Notes: generated by a model from the letters alone, not told the origin. Counted from the first letter of the stretch, positions 18,757-27,981 are shown. The stretch is 58,622 nucleotides of DNA from Pseudomonadota bacterium (GCA_022563505.1 JADFNG010000007.1:1-58622), one strand, 5' to 3'. Numbers and translations: made by a program.

Positions 18757-18875
18757 TGTGCCTCCAAACGTATTAGCCAGAGAGGCACTGTCGTTTCGCG
18801 GCAGGTCTTCAGGAGTTGCGCATACAGCAGGATTGCCGGCAGCGTGCATGGCTTAAAGCCTTGCTGCAAGTCATA

Positions 18876-18950
18876 TTGGCAACCCCGCTGTCTTAGGTTT
18901 CCCCTTAGACCGGTGGCTTTGCGACCCTGACTTTCGACAGGTGTGCCTTT
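18876..18950 (-). promoter_or_regulatory. cyclic di-GMP-I (GEMM) riboswitch
   Basis: Read on the minus strand this leader has the class-I c-di-GMP aptamer elements in order: GGCA (18944-18947) pairing with TGCC (18878-18881); a hairpin CCTG..CAGG capped by the tetraloop GAAA; the core TCGCAAAGCC; ACCGGTCTAA with the receptor-like CTAA; a second stem GGTCT..AGAC; and the closing AGCGGGGTTGCC. It starts about 190 bases before the ATG of the FAD oxidase, on the same strand. A TTGACA at 18991-18996 could be the -35 of its promoter. No T-run follows the aptamer, and a short hairpin GGCTTTAAGCC lies just after it, so control may be by ribosome access rather than termination. Confidence 0.88.
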
Positions 18951-19208
18951 TTTCAATCGAAAAGAGATCGTGACACAGCCGGATTCCCGCTGTCAATTTA
19001 GTCCGAGAATTAATATCGGATATTGTTAAATGCACAAATGGGCAGCGTCAGGAGTAACGATTTTGATGCGTTCATGGGCAGTGTCGCTGGTCGCACGGGA
19101 GCCACTTTCCGGGCTTGGCCAGCTCCGTAAACGGGAAAATCCGCAACAAGCGACGTACAATCGCCGCAGTCAGAACGCCATACCCTTGTCCGACGGTTAC
19201 TTTATGAA

Positions 19209-20168
19209 ATGAACAACGAACGATTGTCAGCAGACATTGTGCATGCCGCGAAGCGAATGGCTGCTTACATTCGCGAAACACCACTCGAGTATTCGCCATT
19301 TTTCAGCGATCTGACCGGTGCCAGGGTCTGGTTCAAACTCGAGAACCTGCAACATACTTCGTCGTTCAAGCTGCGCGGAGCATTTAATAAACTTCTCACC
19401 ATGAGTGATGAGCAGCGCGCGCGAGGCTGTGTGACGGCATCCAGCGGCAATCATGGTGCGGCGATTGCCTGGGCCATGGATAAACTGAAGGTAGAGGGCA
19501 TCGTCTTCGTGCCGGAGCAGACTACGTCAACAAAGGTGGACGCCATTCGGCGTGCCGGTGCTGAGGTGCGGTTTCACGGCAACGACGGACTGGATACGGA
19601 AATTTACGCACGCAGCTATGCGGTTGAGCATGAGATGGAATACCTCTCTCCCTATAACGATATCGCAGTGATTGCGGGGCAGGGGACTTGCGGTGTTGAG
19701 ATTGCACGCCAACTGCCCGATCTGGACGCGGTCTTCATTGCGGTGGGCGGCGGTGGACTGATCGCCGGCGTCGGTACATTTCTCAAGTCGGTCCATCCAC
19801 TGGTAGACATCGTTTCTTGCCAACCCGCCGCTTCAGCCGTCATGACCGAGTCCATCAAAGCCGGCAGGATTCTTGAGCTCGCCAGCGAGCCGACCTTGTC
19901 CGATGGCACGGCGGGTGGCATAGAAAGCGATGCCATCACTTTTGCCTTGTGCCGGCAACTCATCGATCGATTCGTTGTGGTTTCCGAGGCAGAAATTGCT
20001 GCGGCTATGCGAGATTTCATGGACTCTCATCATATGTTGCTTGAGGGTGCCGCCGGCGTTGCGATCGCCGGACTGCTGGCGAACAAAGAGCAATACGCAG
20101 AGAAAAACGTTGTTGTTATTATTTGTGGTGGCAATATTTCACGCGAGACTTTGCAACGGGTGATTTAG
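19209..20168 (+). CDS. PLP-dependent threonine/serine dehydratase
   Basis: A 319-residue fold-type II PLP enzyme without an ACT regulatory domain, as in catabolic threonine ammonia-lyases and serine dehydratases/racemases. The Schiff-base lysine is K54 in SFKLRG. SSGNHGAAIAWA is the substrate loop, GGGGLIAGVG the phosphate-binding loop, and VVVIICGGNIS the C-terminal strand. It would deaminate L-threonine or L-serine to a 2-oxo acid and ammonia. It is the only gene of its transcript; the gap before it (from 18951) holds the riboswitch promoter on the other strand and no convincing gene. Confidence 0.9.
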   Translation: MNNERLSADIVHAAKRMAAYIRETPLEYSPFFSDLTGARVWFKLENLQHTSSFKLRGAFNKLLTMSDEQRARGCVTASSGNHGAAIAWAMDKLKVEGIVFVPEQTTSTKVDAIRRAGAEVRFHGNDGLDTEIYARSYAVEHEMEYLSPYNDIAVIAGQGTCGVEIARQLPDLDAVFIAVGGGGLIAGVGTFLKSVHPLVDIVSCQPAASAVMTESIKAGRILELASEPTLSDGTAGGIESDAITFALCRQLIDRFVVVSEAEIAAAMRDFMDSHHMLLEGAAGVAIAGLLANKEQYAEKNVVVIICGGNISRETLQRVI

Positions 20169-20296
20169 GCGCCTGTCTCCCGGTTCGCCTTGCAGCGCGA
20201 AATCGAATATCTCGCTACTGTGTGGCCGGCGGGACTCTCGTTTGGAAATGACGCAATACCTGTGCTCGCCTCGCGAAACCAGGACGGTGCCCCAGA

Positions 20297-21292
20297 TTAA
20301 TTGCCGACCAAAGCTTCGCGATTCTTCCCGGCTTCCCGGAGTCGGGCCTCACTGTGTTCACGTTGAGTGATGGCGGCGTATTTTGCGGCTTCGCCGGCCG
20401 CAACGAATTGATCTTGTGGTACGACCGTGACGTCATCATTGACGCCGAAGAATAGTACGATGCTGTATCGCTGCCAGCCCCGGGTCCTGACACGATGTCC
20501 GGTTGCACGGCAAGCGCCATTGGTCCATCGCTCAAACATGTCGCCCAGGATCACGACCAGTCGAGCATCGTCAGCCGGCGCATCGTACCAATCACCGTGA
20601 CTGTCCATGAGTTCGAGTCCAGGCGCGGATTGTGAAATCAACGTGATGCATTCGAAGTCGGTGTGTGCGGCGATGCCGACATTGGCCGTCTCCGCGGCAG
20701 AGGGCGTGTGTGCCGGATAGTGGAGTAACCGCATCGTGCTCAGATCCTGCGTATTGCAGCGCTCTGCGAAAAAATTCGTCTCTAGCTCGAAGGCCTCTGC
20801 AAGTGCCATGAGAGTCGCCATGCCAATGGTCGTGAGATCCTCCCAGACGGCACGGACAGCGCCCTGAAATCCTGGCATGGCAGGCCAGCTAATGGGTGTC
20901 CAGTTCGGGTCACGCCCTGATCGTTGCGGCCGCCCGCAATCGAAAGATTCAAGGTGAGCAATGGTACCGGGTTGGTACGCGGGCTCCTGAAACATCGGCA
21001 TCCAGCCATAAGTATTGGTCTTTCCCGTCACGTCAATTGCCTGCTTGCAGGCATCGGTGTCAGGCAGGCCGAAAAAATGTCGCATTTGAGCGAGTAGCTT
21101 ACGATGGGCATCGGCACGAGAGAGCAGGTTGTCGATGCAAAAGAAACCGGTATCAAGGCAGGCCTGGCGAATTTGTTCGGCAGCTCGCGTGCGGTCGGAG
21201 CGGCTGCCCATCAGGAGATCTGCATCAATGCCTGGAAGTGATTCGCCAAGCGAGCCCCGGATCGGCTCCTGGCGCTGGAAATTTCTGCTCAT
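20297..21292 (-). CDS. 2OG-Fe(II) oxygenase, isopenicillin N synthase-like
   Basis: A 331-residue cytoplasmic non-haem iron oxygenase. The N-terminal DIOX_N-like region contains TGFFCIDN. The double-stranded beta-helix carries the iron triad, His and Asp in AAHTDFECITLI and His in ACRATGHRV, followed by the 2-oxoacid-binding Arg-x-Ser in QRYSIVLFFGVN. It would hydroxylate or desaturate a small molecule using O2 and usually 2-oxoglutarate; no neighbour points to a substrate. The 128-bp gap at its 3' end holds nothing recognisable. The start is the first ATG after a region rich in stops. Confidence 0.88.
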   Translation of the reverse strand: MSRNFQRQEPIRGSLGESLPGIDADLLMGSRSDRTRAAEQIRQACLDTGFFCIDNLLSRADAHRKLLAQMRHFFGLPDTDACKQAIDVTGKTNTYGWMPMFQEPAYQPGTIAHLESFDCGRPQRSGRDPNWTPISWPAMPGFQGAVRAVWEDLTTIGMATLMALAEAFELETNFFAERCNTQDLSTMRLLHYPAHTPSAAETANVGIAAHTDFECITLISQSAPGLELMDSHGDWYDAPADDARLVVILGDMFERWTNGACRATGHRVRTRGWQRYSIVLFFGVNDDVTVVPQDQFVAAGEAAKYAAITQREHSEARLREAGKNREALVGN

Positions 21293-21465
21293 GGGTCAGC
21301 CTGGTTTTCCTGAGAGTCACAAATACCGTAGCGGATGATACGATTTTTCTGTTTCTCGAAAAAGGCCGTAAAAAATCGATCTGCAATGCAACCGATTGGG
21401 CAATCAGAGCATCTAAGTATCATATGGGGCATAGATACGCTCCTGCAATCAATGAGGACATGAGA

Positions 21466-22179
21466 ATGCGCGGCATAGTGATTTTAAGCCTGTTAACGGC
21501 AAGCCTGGTATACGGGGCGGCCAATGGCTATGTGGAGGTTCGCGATATGCGGCTTCCTGCTGAAGGCCTTACGGCATTAAAGGTTGACGCAGGTGCCGGT
21601 AGCCTGGAGGTCACCGGGGTTGCGGATGCAAACGAAGTCGTCGTCACTGCGAGGATTGTCGTGGCTGCAAAAGATGACGCCGCAGCGCGGCGGATCATCG
21701 CTTCCGACATGGTGCTGAACCTTGAAAATGAGGGTGAGCTAGCCGTTTTGGCCAGTCACTTTGAATCGTCCCTGTGGAGTTGGCATGACAGTCCCGCCAT
21801 TGACCTTGAAATCTCCGTTCCGGAACGGTTCATGTTAATGGTCGATGATGGATCGGGCCCGATAAAAATCAATGACGTGCGTGGCGATATTACGATCGAC
21901 GATGGCTCCGGCTCCATTTCCCTGATGGACGTTGGCGGCAGTATTCGCATTGTCGATGGCTCCGGCTCGATCCGGGTTACGGAGGTGGGAGATTCGGTCT
22001 CCATTGTCGATGGCTCTGGCTCGATTACGGTGAGTGGCGTCGGTGGCAGTGTTTTCATCGATGACGGTTCCGGCAGCATTGACGTCAGCGATGTGGCGCA
22101 GGACTTTATTGTGAAGGACGATGGCAGTGGCTCAATCAAGTTTGCCGGGATCCAGGGGCGGGTCGAAACGCCGGACTAG
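21466..22179 (+). CDS. exported DxGSGxI repeat protein (DUF4097-like)
   Basis: A 237-residue exported protein with a signal peptide of about 18 residues. After a non-repetitive first half it has six near-identical repeats of about 18 residues, each a beta strand followed by DDGSGSI or VDGSGSI and a second strand ending VGGS or a variant. This is expected to fold into a right-handed beta-solenoid like DUF4097 adhesin-like domains. The repeats are also alike at DNA level (GATGGCTCCGGCTC and variants). A longer open frame starts at 20896 inside the oxygenase gene, but GAGGA seven bases before the ATG at 21466 fixes the start; 21460 is an alternative. A terminator follows at 22218. Confidence 0.85.
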   Translation: MRGIVILSLLTASLVYGAANGYVEVRDMRLPAEGLTALKVDAGAGSLEVTGVADANEVVVTARIVVAAKDDAAARRIIASDMVLNLENEGELAVLASHFESSLWSWHDSPAIDLEISVPERFMLMVDDGSGPIKINDVRGDITIDDGSGSISLMDVGGSIRIVDGSGSIRVTEVGDSVSIVDGSGSITVSGVGGSVFIDDGSGSIDVSDVAQDFIVKDDGSGSIKFAGIQGRVETPD

Positions 22180-22217
22180 CAGCCTGCCAGCCCTGAGAGG
22201 GGCCCAATGCAAGTGAT

Positions 22218-22240
22218 AAAGGGCCTCGTGGCCCTTTTCT
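22218..22240 (+). terminator. Rho-independent terminator
   Basis: AAAGGGCC - TCGT - GGCCCTTT followed by TCTTCT: a strong GC stem with a UUCG-like tetraloop position and a T-rich tail, 39 bp after the stop of the DxGSGxI repeat gene. Confidence 0.88.
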
Positions 22241-22382
22241 TCTGGGAAGTAGCAAAGCGGCCGATATTCACTGCATTTTCCCGCTTAGCCGGAGTCTTCG
22301 GTTTACCCTGATTTGCTCGCGCGGCGGTGGATCGTATACTGTGCCCGCAAGCACAAAAAAACGAAGATTTCGGGGAATGTCC

Positions 22383-22811
22383 ATGAAGCTCATCAAACAC
22401 TTGCTTGACGCCAAGGGGCGTGATGTCGAATCGATCACCCCAGACGGGTCGGTGCTGGATGCCATAATGCAGATGGCAGAAAAAGGCATTGGCGCTCTGT
22501 TGGTGCTGGAAGAAGGCACCCTCGCGGGCATCGTGACAGAGCGGGATTATGCGCGCAAAGTCATTTTGAAGGGTCGTTCGTCCAAGGGAACGCCGGTACG
22601 GGATATCATGACCGCCGATGTCATCACTGCAACAAGCGATGATTCTGTGCAGAAATGCATGAATATGATGACCGAAAAACGCTGTCGGCACCTGCCCGTG
22701 GTCGATAACGGTGAAATTACTGGCTTGATTTCCATTGGCGACCTGGTCAAGGCCATCATTGCCGACCAGAAGGAAGAAATCGAACAGCTGGAACACTACA
22801 TCAGCAGTTGA
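22383..22811 (+). CDS. two-CBS-domain protein
   Basis: A 142-residue cytoplasmic protein made of a tandem pair of CBS domains (a Bateman module): DGSVLDAIMQMAEKGIGALL and the end of the first, then DIMTADVITATSDDSVQKCM and DLVKAIIADQKEEIEQLEHY. Such stand-alone modules bind adenine nucleotides and regulate partner proteins; the partner is not evident here. The start is set at the ATG at 22383 because GGGGA lies six bases before it; the ATG at 22377 is in frame two codons earlier. Confidence 0.9.
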   Translation: MKLIKHLLDAKGRDVESITPDGSVLDAIMQMAEKGIGALLVLEEGTLAGIVTERDYARKVILKGRSSKGTPVRDIMTADVITATSDDSVQKCMNMMTEKRCRHLPVVDNGEITGLISIGDLVKAIIADQKEEIEQLEHYISS

Positions 22812-22912
22812 TGGCTGCCGAATGCGAGTTCGGTTGTCGCTATCGAGTGCCAGGCGAGTGTTGGCGTGATGGTGGCAGATGATTGAATTTTTTCGGCAGA
22901 AGCAGGTCTGAA

Positions 22913-23524
22913 ATGCCTATGGTATCTCCAATAATCCATTCCACAGAACGTTTGGCACCAGTGCACCGAACGAGATCCGGTTTGAGGCGTATCGGATGTG
23001 TGATCATTGTTGCCCTGTTGCTTCCGTCGATGGTTGCAGCACAAACCGCTCGTGGCATCAAAAACGATGCAAACAACACCGTCGTGGTCGGGCCAAGTAA
23101 CTTGCCGCTTTTTGAGGGTGCGCAGGCTTTGCTGGCCGGCCATGCGGAAGAGGGCGTGCGGCTGACATTACGGGGCCTGAAGGTGGCGCAGGGCGCACGC
23201 GAACATGAGACGGGGCTGTCCAATTTGTGTGCCGGCTATCTAATGCTGGCCCAGTACAAATCTGCCTTGCTCTACTGTGACATGTTGTTGGCCCGCAATG
23301 ACAAGAACTGGCGGGCCTACAACAACCGTGCGGTCATCTATATCAAGACCAGCCAATACGACATGGCGGAGCGTGACCTGGCTCGCGGAGAGGCATTGCG
23401 ACCCGGCGCACATACGCTGAAAGTAGCGCGCGCAATGTATCTGGATGCAGTGAGCCCGGTATACCCGGAAATCGAGGTAGACGACCGGCAGAGTCAGGCC
23501 AGCGATGGAAGCGAACCGCGATAA
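22913..23524 (+). CDS. exported TPR protein
   Basis: A 203-residue protein with an N-terminal signal or anchor segment (CVIIVALLLPSMVAAQ, about residues 28-43), followed by TPR-like helices (RAYNNRAVIYIKTSQYDMAE, DLARGEALRPG). It overlaps the next gene (TonB_C protein) by 20 bp in another frame, so the two are translationally coupled and probably act together in the envelope. The frame could begin at a TTG at 22883, but the ATG at 22913 has AGG at a proper distance. Confidence 0.82.
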   Translation: MPMVSPIIHSTERLAPVHRTRSGLRRIGCVIIVALLLPSMVAAQTARGIKNDANNTVVVGPSNLPLFEGAQALLAGHAEEGVRLTLRGLKVAQGAREHETGLSNLCAGYLMLAQYKSALLYCDMLLARNDKNWRAYNNRAVIYIKTSQYDMAERDLARGEALRPGAHTLKVARAMYLDAVSPVYPEIEVDDRQSQASDGSEPR

Positions 23525-23927
23525 GCATGCGTTTTATGGGCTTGTAGCTGCGCTGGTGGCTGTGTCGGCGCTTGCGTCCGGATTATCCCTGGCGGAGGAA
23601 CCTGCCGTCCGCCAGAGCAGCCATCTAATGGATTCAACGCATAACCGTACGCCGGCAATCACGGCGTTTCCCAACTATCCAAGAATCGCGCGGCGTGATC
23701 GTATCGAGGGAGAGGCGGTCGTGTGTTTCAAGATTTCTCTCGATGGCCGCATTCGCAGTATTCGAACAAAGAGCTATTCAAATCGAATTTTTCGACGCCC
23801 GGCGCTACGCGCCATCAAGGACTCATCGTTTAAACCGCTCGGACCGAATGAAATGTTTTCGGTGGCCCGCACCTGCCGAACCTACCGGTTCCGGCTGGAA
23901 CCGGTGGAACCAGCCGAAACCGGATAA
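23505..23927 (+). CDS. TonB C-terminal-domain protein
   Basis: A 140-residue protein with a hydrophobic N-terminal segment (about residues 11-29) and a TonB_C-type domain: YPRIARRDRIEGEAVVCFKI, then SLDGRIRSIR and RPALRAIKDSSFKPL. Unlike classical TonB it lacks the long proline-rich spanning region, so it cannot reach an outer-membrane receptor in the same way. It may be a small envelope protein that merely uses the fold. Its start lies inside the TPR gene. Two cysteines (VVCFKI, ARTCRTY) could form a disulphide. Confidence 0.78.
   Translation: MEANRDKHAFYGLVAALVAVSALASGLSLAEEPAVRQSSHLMDSTHNRTPAITAFPNYPRIARRDRIEGEAVVCFKISLDGRIRSIRTKSYSNRIFRRPALRAIKDSSFKPLGPNEMFSVARTCRTYRFRLEPVEPAETG
23884..23905. 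repeat. perfect inverted repeat near convergent gene ends
   Basis: ACCGGTTCC - GGCT - GGAACCGGT, a perfect 9-bp stem with a 4-base loop, inside the last codons of the TonB_C gene and 26 bp from the end of the convergent mtnA gene. The two genes are only 4 bp apart, so a coding-embedded hairpin is the only visible candidate for separating the two transcripts; no T-run follows on either side. Confidence 0.4.
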
Positions 23928-23931
23928 ATCG

Positions 23932-25053
23932 CTACGGTTGCTTGCCCGAGGGTGATTCCTTGCCCGAAAAGAGTGCCGCCAGGCCGTCCTTCGTTGCAGC
24001 ACAAATACCGATTTCGGTGATCAGGCCGGTAACAAGCCGTGCCGGCGTGATATCAAATGCGAAATTACGAATGGGCGTTTGTGTTGGCACCGTATTGACC
24101 GCGAGCATCTTACCGTCGCTTTCGCCGTAAATATGGGAGACTTCCGTTGTATCCCGCTCTTCGATCGGAATCTCAGCAAGCCCGTCGTCGATGCTCCAGT
24201 CGATGGTTGTGGATGGCAAGGCCACATAAAATGGAACATTGTTGTCTGCCGCCGCCAGGGCCTTCAAGTACGTGCCGATTTTGTTGGCGACATCGCCGCT
24301 GCGAGTGGTCCGGTCGGTGCCAACGATGCAAAGGTCCACCATGCCGTGCTGCATCAGGTGACCGCCGGCATTGTCGACGATGAGCGTATGCGGCACGCCA
24401 TTCTCAGCCAGTTCCCACGCGGTAAGTTGTGACCCCTGGTTTCGCGGTCGCGTCTCATCCACCCAGACATGCACTTTGATGCCCTTCTGGTGCGCAAAAT
24501 AAATCGGCGCGGTTGCAGTTCCCCAGTTAATCGTTGCCAGGGCGCCGGCATTGCAGTGGGTCAGGATATTGACTGTCTCTCCCGGCTTGCGCGCTGCAAT
24601 TTCTTCGATAATGGTGAGTCCGTGTCGCCCGATGCCTCGCGATATCTCAATATCCTCGTTGCAAATAGATTCTGCTTCTGCACGTAGCACGCGGACAATA
24701 TCATCATCGTCGGTGTCGACAATCGCGGCGAGCACGCGATCGATAGCCCATTGTAAATTGACCGCAGTCGGTCGGGCGGCGCCGATTTCGATCGCTGCCT
24801 GCAGTACAGTCGATTGGCGATTTGAGGCGCTCGCGCGAAGGCCTGCAAGATACAGGCTCCATGCTGCGGTCGCACCGATCAGGGGCGCACCTCGCACCAG
24901 CATTTCCTGAATCGCATGGATGCCGTCCTGGTATGACTGCAGGTCACGGATCTGAAAGTCATGCGGCAATTTGCGCTGATCGATTATCTGCACGGTTCCA
25001 GGGTCGCCCGGTTTTAGCCAGATCGTCCTGAAGTCTTCGCCTTTTCTTTTCAA
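23932..25053 (-). CDS. mtnA: S-methyl-5-thioribose-1-phosphate isomerase
   Basis: A 373-residue enzyme of the methionine salvage pathway that converts 5-methylthioribose 1-phosphate to the ribulose form. VRGAPLIGATAAWSLYLA near residue 53 and the eIF2B-like C-terminal domain are typical. Family catalytic residues are present: Cys167 in LTHCNAGALAT and Asp247 in VGTDRTTRSGDVANKIGTY. Length is normal for MtnA. It is a single gene; the other salvage genes (mtnB, mtnC, mtnD, mtnP) are not in the window. It is divergent from the Omp85-like gene. Confidence 0.95.
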   Translation of the reverse strand: MKRKGEDFRTIWLKPGDPGTVQIIDQRKLPHDFQIRDLQSYQDGIHAIQEMLVRGAPLIGATAAWSLYLAGLRASASNRQSTVLQAAIEIGAARPTAVNLQWAIDRVLAAIVDTDDDDIVRVLRAEAESICNEDIEISRGIGRHGLTIIEEIAARKPGETVNILTHCNAGALATINWGTATAPIYFAHQKGIKVHVWVDETRPRNQGSQLTAWELAENGVPHTLIVDNAGGHLMQHGMVDLCIVGTDRTTRSGDVANKIGTYLKALAAADNNVPFYVALPSTTIDWSIDDGLAEIPIEERDTTEVSHIYGESDGKMLAVNTVPTQTPIRNFAFDITPARLVTGLITEIGICAATKDGLAALFSGKESPSGKQP

Positions 25054-25149
25054 GTAATGGTCTCCTGCCGGGTTCGGGCACCAAAGGCGCGGGTGCTTAT
25101 TCTAGCCCGGATATTGCACCGCCTGCTGTACACCATCAGAATCCAGTGC

Positions 25150-26841
25150 ATGCGCGTCTTTCGCCCGGCACTGAACACACATGGACTCGCGTCCACGTTG
25201 CTGCTGATGGTCTTCGTATTGCCTGCATACGCCGGTACTGGCAGCACAACCGAGCCCATACCGCCCGCCGCTACAGCGGAGAGAAGCAGCGAAATTCCGG
25301 GCGATGCAGAGCTGGAGGCGAGCGGTGTCTTGATCGGTAACATTACGTTCGATCGTCAAAACGTTTTCGACACGACGCAGCCAGCCGAAAACAAAGCACT
25401 CTATCGACTCGCTAACCGCTGGCATATTGTCACCCGCCAGTCCGTTATTCTGGCCCAGTTGCTGTTCCGCCAGGGTGATCCGTATTCCCGACGTATCCTG
25501 GACGAGTCCGAGCGCCTGTTGCGCGGCAATAACTATATCTATGATGCAAAAATCACGCCCGTCCGGTATGCGGACGGTACTGTCGATATCCTGGTATGGA
25601 CTCGAGATGTGTGGACGATAGCTCCCGAGTTATCCTTTTCACGCACCGGGGGTGAAAACAAGACGCGAATCGCGCTATCCGAGAAGAACCTGTTTGGCCG
25701 GGGAACGACCGTCAGAGTGTCCCGTGAGGATAACGTGGACAGGGTAACGACTCGACTGGCATTCTTCGATAACAATATATTCAAGTCCCGCACGTCTTTG
25801 TTTCTGAATTTAAGCAATAGCTCCGACGGCAATACGCAGCAAATCAGAGTCCAGCGGCCCTTCTTTGCGCTGGATACTCGTTGGGCGGTTGGCGGCAGTC
25901 TCCTCAACGACGATCTGGAAGAGCGATTTTACGATCTGGGCAATACCGTTGCCGAGTATCGCCAGGAAATCAACCGCCACGTCCTTTTTGGCGGGCTGTC
26001 AACGGGATTGAAAAATGGCTGGGTGCGTCGCTGGACGGCGGGAATGGTTTACGACATCAACCAATTTTCCCCGGTCGTCGACGGTACACTGGCAGAGCTG
26101 CTTCCCGAAGACCGTCGGCTTATCTATCCATTCATTGGTTTCGAGTTACTGGAGGACGAATTCCAGACCGCCGCGAACCGCGACCAGATGGAACGCACCG
26201 AAGACTTCTACTTTGGTACGCGGTTTACCGCGGGTCTTGGTTATGCCAGCAAGAGTTTCGATGCTGACCGTGATGCTCTGATTTACTCGCTGGGAGCCAG
26301 CAAGGGTTTTGGCAGCATGGAGAAAAAGGCAACCCTGTTGGCGTCGACGATGAGCGGCAGGGTTGACGGTGGCAACGCCGACAACACGCGCATCAATCTC
26401 AGTGCGCGGTATTACAGTCACCAGTCGAAGCAATGGCTGTTTTTTGCGGCCATGTACGGGAGTTGGGGGAAGGACCTCGACCTCGATAATTATTTGCAAC
26501 TGGGGGGTGACAATGGGTTGCGTGGTTACCCGCTGCGTTATCAGACAGGCAGCGCCAGGTTGCTTATTTCCATCGAAGAGCGTTACTTCACCCACTGGTA
26601 TCCGTTCCGCCTGTTTCGCGTCGGTTTTGCCGTATTTGCGGATGCGGGTCGTACCTGGGGAGACAATCCTGCTGCCGGTCCGCCTCTCGGATGGCTCAGG
26701 AATGTGGGTATCGGCCTGCGCATTGTGCCGACGCGCGCCAGTGGCCGCGAGATTTACCACCTCGATCTGGCTTTTCCACTGGATGGAGACCCGAGCATTG
26801 ACGGCGTACAGATCCTTCTGCAGACAAAAACAAATTTTTGA
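25150..26841 (+). CDS. Omp85-superfamily outer-membrane protein
   Basis: A 563-residue outer-membrane protein. A signal peptide (about residues 1-28, ending VLPAYAG) is followed by one POTRA-like domain (RQGDPYSRRILDESERLLRG, then YADGTVDILVWTRDVWTI) and a 16-strand-type D15/bacterial surface antigen barrel. The lid-locking motif appears as GLRGYPLRYQ, and the chain ends in Phe, the usual barrel insertion signal. BamA itself has five POTRA domains and about 800 residues, so this is a shorter relative of unknown function. The start is the ATG at 25150 because it gives the signal peptide; the frame is open from 25057. Confidence 0.85.
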   Translation: MRVFRPALNTHGLASTLLLMVFVLPAYAGTGSTTEPIPPAATAERSSEIPGDAELEASGVLIGNITFDRQNVFDTTQPAENKALYRLANRWHIVTRQSVILAQLLFRQGDPYSRRILDESERLLRGNNYIYDAKITPVRYADGTVDILVWTRDVWTIAPELSFSRTGGENKTRIALSEKNLFGRGTTVRVSREDNVDRVTTRLAFFDNNIFKSRTSLFLNLSNSSDGNTQQIRVQRPFFALDTRWAVGGSLLNDDLEERFYDLGNTVAEYRQEINRHVLFGGLSTGLKNGWVRRWTAGMVYDINQFSPVVDGTLAELLPEDRRLIYPFIGFELLEDEFQTAANRDQMERTEDFYFGTRFTAGLGYASKSFDADRDALIYSLGASKGFGSMEKKATLLASTMSGRVDGGNADNTRINLSARYYSHQSKQWLFFAAMYGSWGKDLDLDNYLQLGGDNGLRGYPLRYQTGSARLLISIEERYFTHWYPFRLFRVGFAVFADAGRTWGDNPAAGPPLGWLRNVGIGLRIVPTRASGREIYHLDLAFPLDGDPSIDGVQILLQTKTNF

Positions 26842-26866
26842 TCGATGCAAGCGTGCCTTGAGCGGG

Positions 26867-27757
26867 TTAGACAGATTCCTGCGTACGCTCTGCGGATCGC
26901 AATGTGTTTGCCATAAGCATTGCGATGGTCATCGGCCCAACCCCACCGGGTACGGGCGTGATCGCAGCGGCAATGTGGACAGCCTCGTCGAACTGTACAT
27001 CGCCAGTCAGTTTCGATTTCGCCTCACCGTCTACCGTGATGTCGATGCGATTGATGCCGACATCGATCACGACGGCGCCGGGTTTGATCCAGTCGCCCTT
27101 GACCATATTGGGCCGACCCACCGCGGCGACAAGGATATCCGCTCGTCTGGCAACCTGCGGCAGGTCTTTCGTGCGGCTGTGGCATATGGTCACCGTCGCG
27201 TTTGCCGCGAGCAATAAACTCGCCATCGGCTTGCCGACAATAATTGAACGACCGATGATTACAGCATCCAGTCCTGACAGATCGAGCCCAAGTTGCTCTT
27301 CGATCATGAGCATGCAACCCGCGGGCGTGCAGGGCACGAAAGTGCCCGCCAGGTTACCGGCCGTCAGCTTGCCGATGTTCTCATAGTGGAATCCATCCAC
27401 GTCTTTGGCCGGCAAGACCGACTGCGTGACGAGCGTTGCATCCAGGTGATCGGGAATGGGCAATTGCACCAGAATGCCGTGTATATCTGCATCGTCATTC
27501 AGTGTCCTGATTAACTCGAGCAGTTCGTCCTGACTGCAGTCCTTGTCAACCGAATGCTGTACCGACAGGAAGCCACAGGCCTCCGCGGTGCGTTTCTTGT
27601 TTCTGACATACACCTGGCTCGCCGAGTCTTCGCCGACGATAACGACTGCGAGTCCGGGTGTAATGCCATGCTCAGAGAGAGCCGCAGTTTTGGTCTTGAT
27701 GGTTTCGGTTAGCCGGGCGGCCATTGCTTTTCCGTCGATGAGTGTGGCACCGGCCAT
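26867..27757 (-). CDS. folD: methylenetetrahydrofolate dehydrogenase/cyclohydrolase
   Basis: A 296-residue bifunctional one-carbon enzyme (5,10-methylene-THF to 10-formyl-THF, NADP). Signatures: [14 protein letters not shown] with the catalytic lysine, [39 protein letters not shown] in the nucleotide-binding half and VIDVGIN near the end. The frame is open to 28105, but the ATG at 27757 has AAGGA eight bases before it and begins the conserved sequence. It converges on the Omp85-like gene with 25 bp between the stops. Confidence 0.95.
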   Translation of the reverse strand: MAGATLIDGKAMAARLTETIKTKTAALSEHGITPGLAVVIVGEDSASQVYVRNKKRTAEACGFLSVQHSVDKDCSQDELLELIRTLNDDADIHGILVQLPIPDHLDATLVTQSVLPAKDVDGFHYENIGKLTAGNLAGTFVPCTPAGCMLMIEEQLGLDLSGLDAVIIGRSIIVGKPMASLLLAANATVTICHSRTKDLPQVARRADILVAAVGRPNMVKGDWIKPGAVVIDVGINRIDITVDGEAKSKLTGDVQFDEAVHIAAAITPVPGGVGPMTIAMLMANTLRSAERTQESV

Positions 27758-27981
27758 CTTGTTTATCCTTGCTTTGGGCATACCTTGTGCGGCGGTATTG
27801 CGCGCACAAAGTCTGTGAATTCTACTGGGGCCAGATAGTACCGGCCAGCCCGACCTGCGTAAATATCCGTTGCTGCTTTGTGGCGCCGGCAATGAAATGG
27901 CTTCGAAACATGTGGGTGCTACCATGCCTGTCGAGGAGTGCAGCATGGTTGACCGAACCCGGCACAGGAAGAAAAACATCG

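Noticed and set aside
19030-19212. 60-codon frame before the threonine dehydratase
   Set aside because: No ribosome binding site, no family, and it overlaps the promoter region of the next gene.
20896-21465. Long plus-strand open frame upstream of the DxGSGxI protein
   Set aside because: It lies opposite the 2OG-Fe oxygenase gene, has no family signature, and the ribosome binding site and signal peptide place the start at 21466.
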